From NCBI RefSeq assembly GCF_019443125.1, contig NZ_JAHYXK010000003.1, positions 62,001-126,000 on the forward strand: a stretch of 64,000 nucleotides of DNA, read 5' to 3'. This stretch comes from Pontibacter aydingkolensis. GTDB taxonomy: Bacteria > Bacteroidota > Bacteroidia > Cytophagales > Hymenobacteraceae. The notes under the pieces are model-generated. The model did not search any database. It was not told where the DNA came from and saw nothing but the letters and a program-made list of their open reading frames with translations. Numbering within the stretch: the stretch's first letter is position 1; each line of letters begins with the position of its first letter. A program made the position numbers and the translations under genes. Below, one piece after another: positions 54,927 through 64,000 of the stretch.

Positions 54927-56195
54927 ATGAAGAAGTTAGTACTTACAGTCTTCGCACTTAGTTCATCGTTACTTGCATTCGCACAATCGCCTACCGACAC
55001 CACGGCTATGCGCCATGTTACTATCGGATCTATTGAGGTAATACCGGAAGCTACCAGGGTAAAAGGCATGTTGCTGCTGAACAAAGACGTGCAGTATGAA
55101 CTGGAGGGTGCTGTTGACAATATGTACAACTTTAAGTATGCGCTGGCTGAAAAACAGTTTAAATCTATCCGCCGCCGCTACCCTGAGCATCCTTTGCCAT
55201 ACTTTTTAATGGGCCTGAGCCAGTGGTGGAAAATCGTGCCAACCAATATACAGACGTTAAAGTATGACGACCTTTTCTTTTCCTACATGGACTCTACCAT
55301 ACAAAAGGCAGAAAAGATGTATGACCAGGATAATAAAGATTTTGAGGCATCCTTTTTTATGGCTGCGGCTTATGGTTTTACGGCCCGCCTGCACTCTGAG
55401 CGTAGCAACTGGCGCAAAGCCACTGTAGCCAGCAAGCGTTCGCTGGAGTACATGGAGCGCGCGAAAGCTGGTAATGGCCTTAGTCCTGAGTTCCTGTTCG
55501 GTGAGGCGCTATTTAACTACTATGCTGTCTGGATACATGAGAATTATACTATGCTGCGCCCTGTGCTGGCTTTCTTCCCGGACGGAGATAAGCGCCTTGG
55601 CTTAAAACAACTGCGTTACGTGGCCAATACTGGTTTTTACACCGGTACAGAGTCCAAAACGTTTCTGATGAAGATCTACTCTAATGAAGAGGGTAATTTA
55701 AATGAAGCCTTGAAGGTTTCACAGGACCTGGCTTTAAAATATCCTGACAATGCCTATTTCCAGCGTTTTTATGCACGCCTGCTGTTTGTGCAGGGCCATT
55801 TTACAAGGGCAGAACGAATTTCAGAAGACATATTAGCTAAGATTGCACAGGACATGCCAGGTTACGAAGCCGTAAGCGGACGCTATGCTTCTTATATCCT
55901 GGCTTATATTAACCAGAACAAGTATCGCGATTTCGAGAAAGCGAAAAAGCACTACCAGGATGCTATTATGTATGCTGAGATGAGCAATGAGCGTGAGTCC
56001 GGCTACTTTATAAACTCCTATCTAAATCTTGCCCGCATTGCAGATCAGCAAAAAGACGTGGTAACTGCCAAACGTTACTATACTGTTGTGCTGCAGCAGT
56101 CTGAAGACAAAAAATCGGCTAACTACAAAGAGGCTAAAAAGTACCTGAAAGACAATAAGAAAGCAGGTAAAACAACCCTTAAGAAAGCTAAGTAA
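54927..56195 (+). CDS. TPR-repeat exported protein
   Basis: The 422-residue protein has a signal peptide (MKKLVLTVFALSSSLLAFAQ). The mature part is all-helical with TPR-like units, for example FKYALAEKQFKSIRRRYPEH, NEALKVSQDLALKYPDN and FEKAKKHYQDAIMYAEMSNE. The end is a basic Lys-rich tail. TPR proteins are scaffolds, and in Bacteroidota such forms often belong to envelope machines or to protein secretion; nothing more precise can be said. The end overlaps the convergent glycosyltransferase gene by 8 bp without a terminator between them, which is unusual in this window. Confidence 0.82.
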   Translation: MKKLVLTVFALSSSLLAFAQSPTDTTAMRHVTIGSIEVIPEATRVKGMLLLNKDVQYELEGAVDNMYNFKYALAEKQFKSIRRRYPEHPLPYFLMGLSQWWKIVPTNIQTLKYDDLFFSYMDSTIQKAEKMYDQDNKDFEASFFMAAAYGFTARLHSERSNWRKATVASKRSLEYMERAKAGNGLSPEFLFGEALFNYYAVWIHENYTMLRPVLAFFPDGDKRLGLKQLRYVANTGFYTGTESKTFLMKIYSNEEGNLNEALKVSQDLALKYPDNAYFQRFYARLLFVQGHFTRAERISEDILAKIAQDMPGYEAVSGRYASYILAYINQNKYRDFEKAKKHYQDAIMYAEMSNERESGYFINSYLNLARIADQQKDVVTAKRYYTVVLQQSEDKKSANYKEAKKYLKDNKKAGKTTLKKAK

Positions 56196-57249
56196 ACAGC
56201 TGTAAGAATGTTAGCTGATGCACCCTCAGGCTATACTTTTCTGAAATCCATTTGCGGCCAGCTTCTCCCATTTGCGTTCGTAACGAAGTATTTAAAAGCA
56301 GTTTTTCCAAGCTTGCGAACCATTCCTGGTTTGTATAACAGGTGTATCCTGCTTTGCCATCAGGCACTGCATTTTGGTTTTCCCCCACCCCCGACACCAC
56401 AACCGGAACACCCAGCGCCATATACTGCAGTGCCTTAAACGCACACTTGCCTTTAGCCCATTCTGTATCAGGTAATGGCATAAGGCCAATGTTTAACTGC
56501 AACAGATCTTCTATCTCGGTTTCAGGTTTCCAAGGTATGAATCTCAATGATTTCAGGTTCAGGTCAGGGGCCTTATCGGCAATCACTACAAAATTAAAAT
56601 CATACTTTTGCTCCAGTTGCCGCAGCGCTGGCTCTATGAGTTTTAAGTAAGACAAAGTAGAGTGCGAGCCAGTCCAGCCGATCACAAGCCTTTCCGTATC
56701 CTGATTCTTTAATCGGTTATACTTTGCCAGGTCTATGGTTGTGGGCAAGTATTCTACCTGGCTGTTAAACTGCATGGCATACTTTTGCAGATAGCTGTTG
56801 CCGGCACTCACTTTATAGCTCCAGGCGCAGATATTGGCTGTTTTGCCATGTTGTTTATACTTTGCTACCTGCTTGTTCTCCTCGGATGTGTTATCCAGCC
56901 AGATGGCATCATCAAAATCAAAGATCAGCTTTTTGCCAAACACTTTTGCCGCCAGCCACTCAAACCAGGGCGGCCCTACTGGCGTGGCTTCCCGATGTAC
57001 AAAAACATAATCATACTTGTGCAGTTGCAGCAGCAGCGCTTTTCTTTTTGCAAAGCCTTTAATAGTGCCGATTACCTTCTGTAGCGTATTTCCATTTTTG
57101 TAAAGTATGGCCCAGGTTTTACCATCCCAGAAAGGAGCAACTTTATACTTTATACTTTGCGCGTCTAAAACAGGGAAAAACTGCTCTACCCTGAACCGCT
57201 GTGAAGCTGCTTTGCCTATAGGGTAAGGCACTACAAAAAGCACTTTCAT
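56188..57249 (-). CDS. GT4-like glycosyltransferase A
   Basis: The 353-residue GT-B enzyme has no signal peptide. It begins MKVLFVVPYPIGKAASQRFR, has a central IFDFDDAIWL segment typical of a GT4 subgroup, then IGWTGSHSTLSYLKLI, LQLNIGLMPLPDTEWAKGKC and AFKALQYMALGVPVVVSGVG, which form the donor-binding half. It presumably adds a sugar to a lipid-linked polysaccharide precursor at the cytoplasmic membrane. It overlaps gene B by 4 bp, so the three minus-strand glycosyltransferase genes form an operon. Sugar specificity is unknown. Confidence 0.87.
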   Translation of the reverse strand: MKVLFVVPYPIGKAASQRFRVEQFFPVLDAQSIKYKVAPFWDGKTWAILYKNGNTLQKVIGTIKGFAKRKALLLQLHKYDYVFVHREATPVGPPWFEWLAAKVFGKKLIFDFDDAIWLDNTSEENKQVAKYKQHGKTANICAWSYKVSAGNSYLQKYAMQFNSQVEYLPTTIDLAKYNRLKNQDTERLVIGWTGSHSTLSYLKLIEPALRQLEQKYDFNFVVIADKAPDLNLKSLRFIPWKPETEIEDLLQLNIGLMPLPDTEWAKGKCAFKALQYMALGVPVVVSGVGENQNAVPDGKAGYTCYTNQEWFASLEKLLLNTSLRTQMGEAGRKWISEKYSLRVHQLTFLQLFT

Positions 57250-58466
57250 ACTTTCACCTCCTGATCAGGTTCACCCAGAAAATATTCGAATGCCTCCCGC
57301 AACTTGTCAGGTGACCTGTACTTTAAAGCAAGTTTTGGAATTTTTTGCCGGTGCTGAGGATCTTTTATTATTTCCAGTATCTGCCGGATTGCCTGCTGTA
57401 GACTTCCCTCCTGCTCCATATCAAATAAAGCGCCTCCTCCCTCATTCATAATTATATCGCTGTCATCGCCGATGCCTTCGGTTAGTAGCACAGGCAGGCC
57501 ATTTGCCCAATACTCGCCGATCTTAACCGGAGAAAGATATTTTTTGGAAGGTCCGGGTTTATAAGTGGCAAATGCAAAATCTGCGGCAGACAAGTATAGG
57601 GGCACTTTTGTGTGTGGCACCTGCTTTACCAGCACATGCTCCAGATTTATATTTTGCGCCTTTAACAAAGTATAAATTTCGTCCTTAGGATGGGGTGTAA
57701 GTATGATAAGCCTGAAGGATGGGATCATTTTAAAGCAAGTTGCATAAATCTCAAAAGCCTCATTTTGATAGTATAACCCGCCATACTTGCCTGTGTAAAG
57801 CCCGATCAGGTTATTTTGCCAGTTTAGCTTTTCACGTATGCTTCCTCTTTGGCCTGCATCAAAAACAAAGTGTTCAGCCTGTACAGGACTGGAAACCGTC
57901 TTTATCTTGCTGCCTGCAACGCCTTTACTTATAAGATGCTTGCGGTAATTTTCAGATACAGGTATAAGCCCGGAGGCAAACTTAAGCTGCTGCGCTTCCC
58001 AATACTTCTGGAAATTATACTTTAACCCTGTACGGCTCCAAACCTCTGACTCTGCCATATAACTAGCGTGCGGCTCAAAAGAACTGACGTAAAACGGAAG
58101 CTTTACCTGCTTCCATACTTTGTAGGCTAACGCACCTGCCGGCGCACCGTGCGCAAAAAGTGTAGTGGCTTTATACTTAGCTGCAACCTCAGATATCTCT
58201 CTCGGAAACTGCACAAAGTCACTTATTTTGGTTAAAAGTGGGTACTTGCTTTTAAGTGGGTATAAAGGCTGATGTTCCACTTTAGACAAACTGGCAACAG
58301 TATTTATACTTTTAACTTGCGTGCTATCGCGCTCAATCGTGCAAAGTATAATTTCCTCAACAGCATTAGATGCCTGCATTACACCTAACCACGGCAGTAT
58401 AGTTGCAATGGTTAGTCCATCGTTTATACTCCAGTAGCCAATAAAAACGATCCGCAGCTTTTTCAT
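57246..58466 (-). CDS. GT4-like glycosyltransferase B
   Basis: The product is 406 residues from ATG 58466; a TTG six codons earlier would overlap gene C and is less likely. It begins MKKLRIVFIGYWSINDGLTI, and a central FAHGAPAGALAYKVW marks the acceptor half. The donor half has NLIGLYTGKYGG, LSAADFAFATYKPGPSKKYL and SPVKIGEYWANGLPVLLTEG. It is a retaining GT-B enzyme by layout. It starts 4 bp after gene C stops and overlaps gene A, so translation is coupled. The gene has one of the highest densities of AAGTATA words in the window. Confidence 0.84.
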   Translation of the reverse strand: MKKLRIVFIGYWSINDGLTIATILPWLGVMQASNAVEEIILCTIERDSTQVKSINTVASLSKVEHQPLYPLKSKYPLLTKISDFVQFPREISEVAAKYKATTLFAHGAPAGALAYKVWKQVKLPFYVSSFEPHASYMAESEVWSRTGLKYNFQKYWEAQQLKFASGLIPVSENYRKHLISKGVAGSKIKTVSSPVQAEHFVFDAGQRGSIREKLNWQNNLIGLYTGKYGGLYYQNEAFEIYATCFKMIPSFRLIILTPHPKDEIYTLLKAQNINLEHVLVKQVPHTKVPLYLSAADFAFATYKPGPSKKYLSPVKIGEYWANGLPVLLTEGIGDDSDIIMNEGGGALFDMEQEGSLQQAIRQILEIIKDPQHRQKIPKLALKYRSPDKLREAFEYFLGEPDQEVKV

Positions 58467-58470
58467 ATTG

Positions 58471-59649
58471 TCAGGCGCTTTCAACTACAGCAATAAGGTT
58501 CTGTATATGCTTCTCAAAAGAGAATTTACTATTAAGATGCTCTTCTATGGCCGTTTTGTCTACCAACTGCTGCTCTCTGTGCTGATAAATAAACTGTAGT
58601 TTGTCTACACAATCAGTGATATTACCTGCTTTAAATAAATAACCGATCTCTTTACTACTGATCACTTCACGGTTTGGCGCTATATCAGATGCCAGAACAA
58701 TTGACTTCTGTTGCAGTGCCTCCAGAATAACCAGCGGTAATCCTTCTACGAAAGACGGCACTACCACCAGGTTACTTTGCTGCATGTAAAGCATCAGCTC
58801 ACTGTTCGGAATTTTGCCAACCACCTTAACAAATGCCTGTAAATTTTGAAGCTTTATCTCCTGCTGCAGCTTAACCAACTGGCTACCTTCTCCGGCCACA
58901 ACTATCTGCATCTGGTCCGGGCTTAATTGCTCTTGCCTTATAAACTCCTTTAAAGGCTCTATAAACCAAAGTTGTCCTTTAGATGATTCAACTCTTCCAG
59001 GCAAAAGTATGCGAAACACACTTGTAGCATAACTCGCTTGTGCAGTTTCTATACTTGGCCGTGAAATGGCATTATAGACCACCTTACTATTTTTTGCCTT
59101 GATCAAATGCGCCTGTACATCTGCCTTAACTGACTCAGACACGAAAATATGTCCAAAGTCAAATCTATTAGCCAGCCATTTATTCAGGTTATTGATAAGC
59201 TTCCGCCTCCAGGAGATGAGAGGATACTCGGCATACTGCGTGATATGAAAATATTGCCATAGTTTGATACTTGAGATTTTCCCTCTGCTTAAAAGCATCG
59301 TGAGCCGCATTATAAAATGGGCATAAGGCGCATGTGCAAAAACAACTTGCGGGTGCTCTCTTCTCAAAAAACGCCTAATCTGTAAGGCAACAGAAACCGA
59401 TGATTTTAGCGACCTAACAGATAAGTGTGCATCAGGCTGCTTTAGCTCCAACACATGTTCAGGACAAAGCTTAGGAGCAAATGTTGCTAGTACAGACCTG
59501 TCAACTGCAGTCAAAACAATTAACTTTACATCGTATTGCTTATTTAAGAGCGCGTCAATTTGTAAAAGCACCTGTTTAGAGATACCTTCATGTGCAATGG
59601 CAGGCACAACATAAACAACGCCTGGCTTTTGGTCCGCAGCTTTTCTCAA
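58471..59649 (-). CDS. GT4 glycosyltransferase C
   Basis: This 392-residue GT-B enzyme of the GT4 family begins at a TTG (59649), the only sensible start upstream of GVVYVVPAIAHEGISKQV. The acceptor domain is followed by the hallmark donor segment RILLPGRVESSKGQLWFIEP. The E-x7-E motif is in VPSFVEGLPLVILEALQQ, and ASDIAPNREVI follows. It transfers a sugar from a nucleotide donor with retention. It is the first gene of the C-B-A operon and is divergent from the 59705 gene, with only 55 bp between them. Confidence 0.88.
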   Translation of the reverse strand: MRKAADQKPGVVYVVPAIAHEGISKQVLLQIDALLNKQYDVKLIVLTAVDRSVLATFAPKLCPEHVLELKQPDAHLSVRSLKSSVSVALQIRRFLRREHPQVVFAHAPYAHFIMRLTMLLSRGKISSIKLWQYFHITQYAEYPLISWRRKLINNLNKWLANRFDFGHIFVSESVKADVQAHLIKAKNSKVVYNAISRPSIETAQASYATSVFRILLPGRVESSKGQLWFIEPLKEFIRQEQLSPDQMQIVVAGEGSQLVKLQQEIKLQNLQAFVKVVGKIPNSELMLYMQQSNLVVVPSFVEGLPLVILEALQQKSIVLASDIAPNREVISSKEIGYLFKAGNITDCVDKLQFIYQHREQQLVDKTAIEEHLNSKFSFEKHIQNLIAVVESA

Positions 59650-59704
59650 ATTGATCTGGCAGAAATAATTTACTAAAGATAGTTATTAATCTATTTACCA
59701 GCAG

Positions 59705-60949
59705 ATGCTAAGCAAGCCAAAAATAATATTTGTGGGTGACTACAGCAGAGAAGACTATGTAGGATTGCTGGAAGCTGCAAAAGGTTATTGTGAGTTTTAT
59801 TTCCTGTTCTACGCTTCTGCTAACGAGGAAAAAAGCAGCCTTTACAAAGCCTACGGGAAAGCCATTTACTGGAAAGATTTTAAAAGCGCACAGCAACTTC
59901 TCAAAGCTATCTCTCCTGACAAAGTTGTTTTACTTTACATCGAATCTTATAATCATGTTGTGCTTAACCTAGCCTGCAGATCGGCGGGAGTGCCTACTTA
60001 CCTGCTGGAACATGGCTTACGTGCAGACTATGTGTTTGGCTTTGATCCTCAAATAAGCCCAGGCCAAGAAAACACCTTACGCAATCAGGCCACCCGCTAC
60101 TACCAGATTGCACGCGATTTCATCCCACGGATCAAATCCAGACGGTTTTTGAACCAAAGTATAAAACAACTCTCTCCTAACGACCAACAGTTTGTTAATC
60201 AGTTTATAGAAATCCGAAGCAAGCACAACTACCTGGATACCTTCAGGCAAATACACTCCGAAAAGCGGCTGGCAGATAATTACATAGGCTTTAGCTCCAA
60301 AATACTCGAAGCATTTGAAGCACATGAAGCGCCATACTTTGGAGGCAATGTTAATCTAATCGGTATCCCATACTTTGATAAGCTGGCTTTACTTAAACCG
60401 GAGGCACAAACCAAAAGTATACTTTTAATAGACCAGCCCCTGGCAGAACAGGGCCTGCTGCAATGGACCAAGAAGTATAAAGAAGAATTTGCTGCAGGCC
60501 TTGCTGCGATATGCATAAAGCAAGGTTATCAACTCTATATTAAGCCTCACCCGAAACAAAAGACAAGCTTATGGGATAAATTAGAGAGGCAAGGGCAATG
60601 TATAGTAATTGATGATGAAAAACTCAGGCAACTTGCACCTGTTATACCTGTAGTTTTAGGTTTTTACTCCACCTATTTAATGCCCTTTGCAGCTTATACT
60701 CATACCACAGTGATAACCTACGAAAAGCACCCTGCAGGCAAGTACTTTTTATCAAAGCCTCTTGTTGATGCCGGCGTGGCTCATCCAATCCATACTTTAG
60801 AAGAGCTTAATATTATACTACCTGACCCTGAAAAGCTGCACCAGCGGCAACTGCCCAACAAAGTCAGGTTTACAGAAGAGTGGATGTATAAATTTGATGG
60901 CAAAAGCGGGGAAAGGCTCAGGGATATACTTTTAAGTACTAAGCCATAA
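59705..60949 (+). CDS. Putative GT-B glycosyltransferase, polysialyltransferase-like
   Basis: The 414-residue protein has no signal peptide or membrane segment. The layout (KIIFVGDYSREDYVGLL, PTYLLEHGLRADYVFG, then LYIKPHPKQKTSLWDKL and VVLGFYSTYLMPFA) resembles the GT-B fold of bacterial polysialyltransferases and capsule-polymer enzymes, with the conserved KPHP motif. The assignment is tentative and the sugar is unknown. It is transcribed divergently from glycosyltransferase C and ends in a terminator shared with the UDP-glucuronate decarboxylase gene, so it belongs to the same surface-polysaccharide locus. Confidence 0.6.
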   Translation: MLSKPKIIFVGDYSREDYVGLLEAAKGYCEFYFLFYASANEEKSSLYKAYGKAIYWKDFKSAQQLLKAISPDKVVLLYIESYNHVVLNLACRSAGVPTYLLEHGLRADYVFGFDPQISPGQENTLRNQATRYYQIARDFIPRIKSRRFLNQSIKQLSPNDQQFVNQFIEIRSKHNYLDTFRQIHSEKRLADNYIGFSSKILEAFEAHEAPYFGGNVNLIGIPYFDKLALLKPEAQTKSILLIDQPLAEQGLLQWTKKYKEEFAAGLAAICIKQGYQLYIKPHPKQKTSLWDKLERQGQCIVIDDEKLRQLAPVIPVVLGFYSTYLMPFAAYTHTTVITYEKHPAGKYFLSKPLVDAGVAHPIHTLEELNIILPDPEKLHQRQLPNKVRFTEEWMYKFDGKSGERLRDILLSTKP

Positions 60950-60951
60950 CA

Positions 60952-60983
60952 AAAGAGGCCACACAAATGCGGCCTCTTTCTTT

Positions 60984-60987
<4 letters not shown>
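60952..60987. terminator. Bidirectional terminator
   Basis: The stem AAAGAGGCC/GGCCTCTTT with a 10-nt loop has T-tracts on both sides and lies between converging genes. It touches the decarboxylase stop codon. Confidence 0.85.
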
Positions 60988-61946
<959 letters not shown>

Positions 61947-63299
61947 TTATACGATTGCTTTTTCCTGCTGTACAAGTTGTTTAACGCCGATGCCATAGTA
62001 GGCGAAGCCCTTGTCGGCCATTTCGGAGGCGTCGTAGATGTTTCGTCCGTCGAACACCACCTTCTCCTTCATCAGCTTGCTTACCACCGCGAAGTTCGGG
62101 GAGCGGAACTCAGGCCACTCTGTCACCAGCAGCAGCGCGTCGGCGTCTATCAGGGCCTCGTACTCATCCTTGCCGTACTCGATCGTGTCGCCGAGCGTGT
62201 GCTGGGCTTCTTTCATGGCCACCGGATCGTAGGCGCGCACCTTAGCGCCCTGGGCCAGCAGCTTCTCGATGATCACCAGTGATGGTGCCTCGCGCATGTC
62301 GTCTGTTTTTGGTTTAAAGGATAGCCCCCAGATGCCGAAGGTCTTGCCGGCGATGTCGCCGTTGAAGTGGGCCATGATCTTGTTGAACAGCACTGACTTC
62401 TGGTTCTCGTTCACGTTCTCCACAGATTTCAGCACCTGCATCTGGTAGCCGTTCTCCTCGGCCGTCTTGATCAGCGCCTTCACGTCCTTGGGGAAGCAGG
62501 ACCCGCCGTAGCCGATGCCCGGGTAGATGAACTTGTTGCCAATACGTGCGTCCGAGCCGATACCCTTGCGCACCATGTTCACGTCTGCGCCCATGATCTC
62601 GCACAGGTTGGCGATGTCATTCATGAACGAGATCTTGGTGGCCAGCATGGCGTTTGCCGCGTACTTGGTCATCTCGGCAGAGGGGATGTCCATGAAGATA
62701 AGCGGGTGGCCGTTCATCAGGAAAGGCTTGTAGAGCTTGCTCATCACCTGCTCGGCTCGCTCAGAGGCCACGCCCACCACAATGCGGTCAGGTTTTAAAA
62801 AGTCCTCAATGGCGGCGCCCTCCTTTAAAAACTCAGGGTTGGAGGCCACGTCAAACGGAATGTCTACGCCGCGGGCGGCAAGCTCATCCTCAATGGCCTG
62901 GCGCACCTTCTGCGCAGTACCCACCGGCACGGTGCTCTTGGTCACCACCACCATGTAGTCGGTCATGTTCTGGCCAATGGCGCGGGCCACGGCAAGTACG
63001 TGCTTCAGGTCCGCCGAGCCGTCCTCGCCCGGAGGCGTGCCAACGGCGATGAAGGCAGCCTCGCAGCCGCAACCCTGAATGCTGGAGGCAAGGTCGTTGG
63101 AGAAGGTCAGGCGCTCTTTCTGTGCGTTGCGCGCTACCATTTCCTCCAGGCCAGGCTCGTATATAGGCAAAATCCCCTTTTTCAGGTTCTCTATCTTCTT
63201 TGTGTCGATGTCTATGCAGGTAACGTCTATCCCCACCTCAGCAAAACAGGTGCCCGTTACCAGGCCCACATATCCAGTACCAACTACAGATATTCTCAT
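61947..63299 (-). CDS. ugd: UDP-glucose 6-dehydrogenase
   Basis: The 450-residue enzyme oxidises UDP-glucose to UDP-glucuronate with two NAD. The Rossmann motif GTGYVGLVTG is at residues 7-16, the segment VTKSTVPVGT near 119, and the catalytic Cys268 in GYGGSCFPKD. It is placed before the decarboxylase gene with no gap. The base composition is clearly unlike the neighbours: sampled 60-bp lines at 62101 and 62881 are about 67% and 63% GC against mid-forties around it, and codons end mostly in G or C. AAGTATA words are absent. Recent transfer or gene conversion from a GC-rich relative is likely. Confidence 0.95.
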   Translation of the reverse strand: MRISVVGTGYVGLVTGTCFAEVGIDVTCIDIDTKKIENLKKGILPIYEPGLEEMVARNAQKERLTFSNDLASSIQGCGCEAAFIAVGTPPGEDGSADLKHVLAVARAIGQNMTDYMVVVTKSTVPVGTAQKVRQAIEDELAARGVDIPFDVASNPEFLKEGAAIEDFLKPDRIVVGVASERAEQVMSKLYKPFLMNGHPLIFMDIPSAEMTKYAANAMLATKISFMNDIANLCEIMGADVNMVRKGIGSDARIGNKFIYPGIGYGGSCFPKDVKALIKTAEENGYQMQVLKSVENVNENQKSVLFNKIMAHFNGDIAGKTFGIWGLSFKPKTDDMREAPSLVIIEKLLAQGAKVRAYDPVAMKEAQHTLGDTIEYGKDEYEALIDADALLLVTEWPEFRSPNFAVVSKLMKEKVVFDGRNIYDASEMADKGFAYYGIGVKQLVQQEKAIV

Positions 63300-63393
63300 A
63301 AGTAAATGTTTTCGTTAAGATTACAAATTTAACCTTTCTATATTATTTTTTTATTATTTGATGGTTTAAAACTCATCTGCCATACATTTAGCG

Positions 63394-64000
63394 CTAAGCC
63401 ATGTATTTTTGCCACCAATACTGAAATACCAGCAAACTCCATAATTTCGTTTGCTGCGTTCCGCCGCCTCTTTTATCGGCTATACTTTTACGCAGCAATC
63501 TTATTTCTTCACAGCTAAATATACCCTGTGCTTTTATAAGGTAATCTGATAAAAGCTCCTGCACCAAATCTTGCCCCTTTGTCGCCAGAAAATCCTGCAG
63601 GGGTATCTCAAATCCCTTTTTGCGTCTTGTCAAAAGCTCAACAGGCAGTATATCCTTAAACGTATCAATCAGGATTCGCTTTTGTCCAGCCCCATTTATC
63701 TTAGATTTAGCCGGCAAAGAAAAGGCATATTTCACTACCCGATGGTCCAGGTAAGGGCTTCGGATCTCTAAACCATTGGCCATTCCCATTAAATCGACCT
63801 TTGGCAGCATATCATTTGCCAGCACCAGGTGCCAGTCGGCACACAATACGTTGTTCAGGTCGTGGTGGTTGTTAATGCAGTCAAGCAAACGACTTTTGCG
63901 TGCAGTATATAATCTGTTGGCTGCTATAGCGCGGTGCCTGGGAGCTATAAACTGCAAAGCCTCCGTTTCATGTTGCCATGTAGCCCAATACCAGTAACGC
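63394..64000 (-). CDS. Asparagine synthase (glutamine-hydrolysing), C-terminal part
   Basis: The frame stays open to the window edge, so only the C-terminal 202 residues or so are present. They belong to the synthetase domain of the AsnB family: NDMLPKVDLMGMANGLEIRS, PYLDHRVVKYAFSLP and RKKGFEIPLQDFL. The enzyme normally moves ammonia from glutamine to aspartate. Paralogues in polysaccharide loci are thought to amidate sugars or sugar acids, and the neighbours here (ugd, decarboxylase, glycosyltransferases) make that a fair guess. The N-terminal amidotransferase is outside the window, so primary asparagine synthesis cannot be excluded. Confidence 0.9.
   Translation of the reverse strand, partial: RYWYWATWQHETEALQFIAPRHRAIAANRLYTARKSRLLDCINNHHDLNNVLCADWHLVLANDMLPKVDLMGMANGLEIRSPYLDHRVVKYAFSLPAKSKINGAGQKRILIDTFKDILPVELLTRRKKGFEIPLQDFLATKGQDLVQELLSDYLIKAQGIFSCEEIRLLRKSIADKRGGGTQQTKLWSLLVFQYWWQKYMA

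Overview
The window reads as a chromosomal segment of a Bacteroidota bacterium of the Cytophagales, most likely a Hymenobacteraceae member close to Pontibacter (inference from gene content; no database was searched). Supporting signs are two secreted proteins with type IX secretion (T9SS) C-terminal sorting domains and a PorD homologue, a bacillithiol-type BshA, the gene order bamD-rpoZ-coaBC-porD-recN, weak or absent Shine-Dalgarno sequences, TAnnTTTG-like promoter boxes, and a GC content in the mid-forties. There are no tRNA or rRNA genes, no CRISPR array, no prophage and no transposase gene.

Layout. 1-3.2 kb: fasciclin protein (cut by the window edge), stress-type and four-helix-bundle proteins, a GDSL esterase. 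3.4-7.4 kb: tail-specific protease and gamma-glutamyltransferase. 7.5-11.9 kb: two related T9SS cargo proteins, one carrying an endonuclease/exonuclease/phosphatase domain. 12-20 kb: a PLP sulfur-amino-acid enzyme, an unknown protein, lysS, three YtxH-type membrane-anchored proteins, a Kazal lipoprotein, a cupin and fabI. 20.7-28 kb: a minus-strand envelope/housekeeping cluster (LPS-transport-like OstA protein, bamD, rpoZ, coaC/coaB split by a frameshift, porD, a small ORF, recN). 28-35 kb: tilS, mdh, two rhomboid proteases and mutL. 35-42.4 kb: a GH3/beta-lactamase fusion, bshA, a phosphoserine phosphatase-phosphoglycerate dehydrogenase fusion and an IscA-type protein. 42.5-51 kb: lipoproteins, an ABC exporter pair, dnaJ-grpE, obgE-adk and hpt. 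51-56 kb: hppA, an M42-type peptidase and a TPR protein. 56-64 kb: a surface-polysaccharide locus with four glycosyltransferase-like genes, a UDP-xylose pathway (ugd plus UDP-glucuronate decarboxylase) and the end of an asparagine synthase gene.

The strongest unexplained signal is at the DNA level. The heptamer AAGTATA/TATACTT occurs about 155 times on the two strands (my manual count), roughly ten-fold or more over base-composition expectation. It is found in genes and between genes, in all three reading phases, with eight perfect AAGTATACTT palindromes. It resembles highly iterated palindromes or uptake-type signature words in other bacteria. A second signal is a family of short palindromic intergenic elements: three near-complete copies of about 205-280 bp with nested inverted ends, plus fragments. 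Other points of note are the coaBC frameshift, the GC-rich ugd gene standing out from its neighbours, and a structured noncoding stretch before the GH3 gene.
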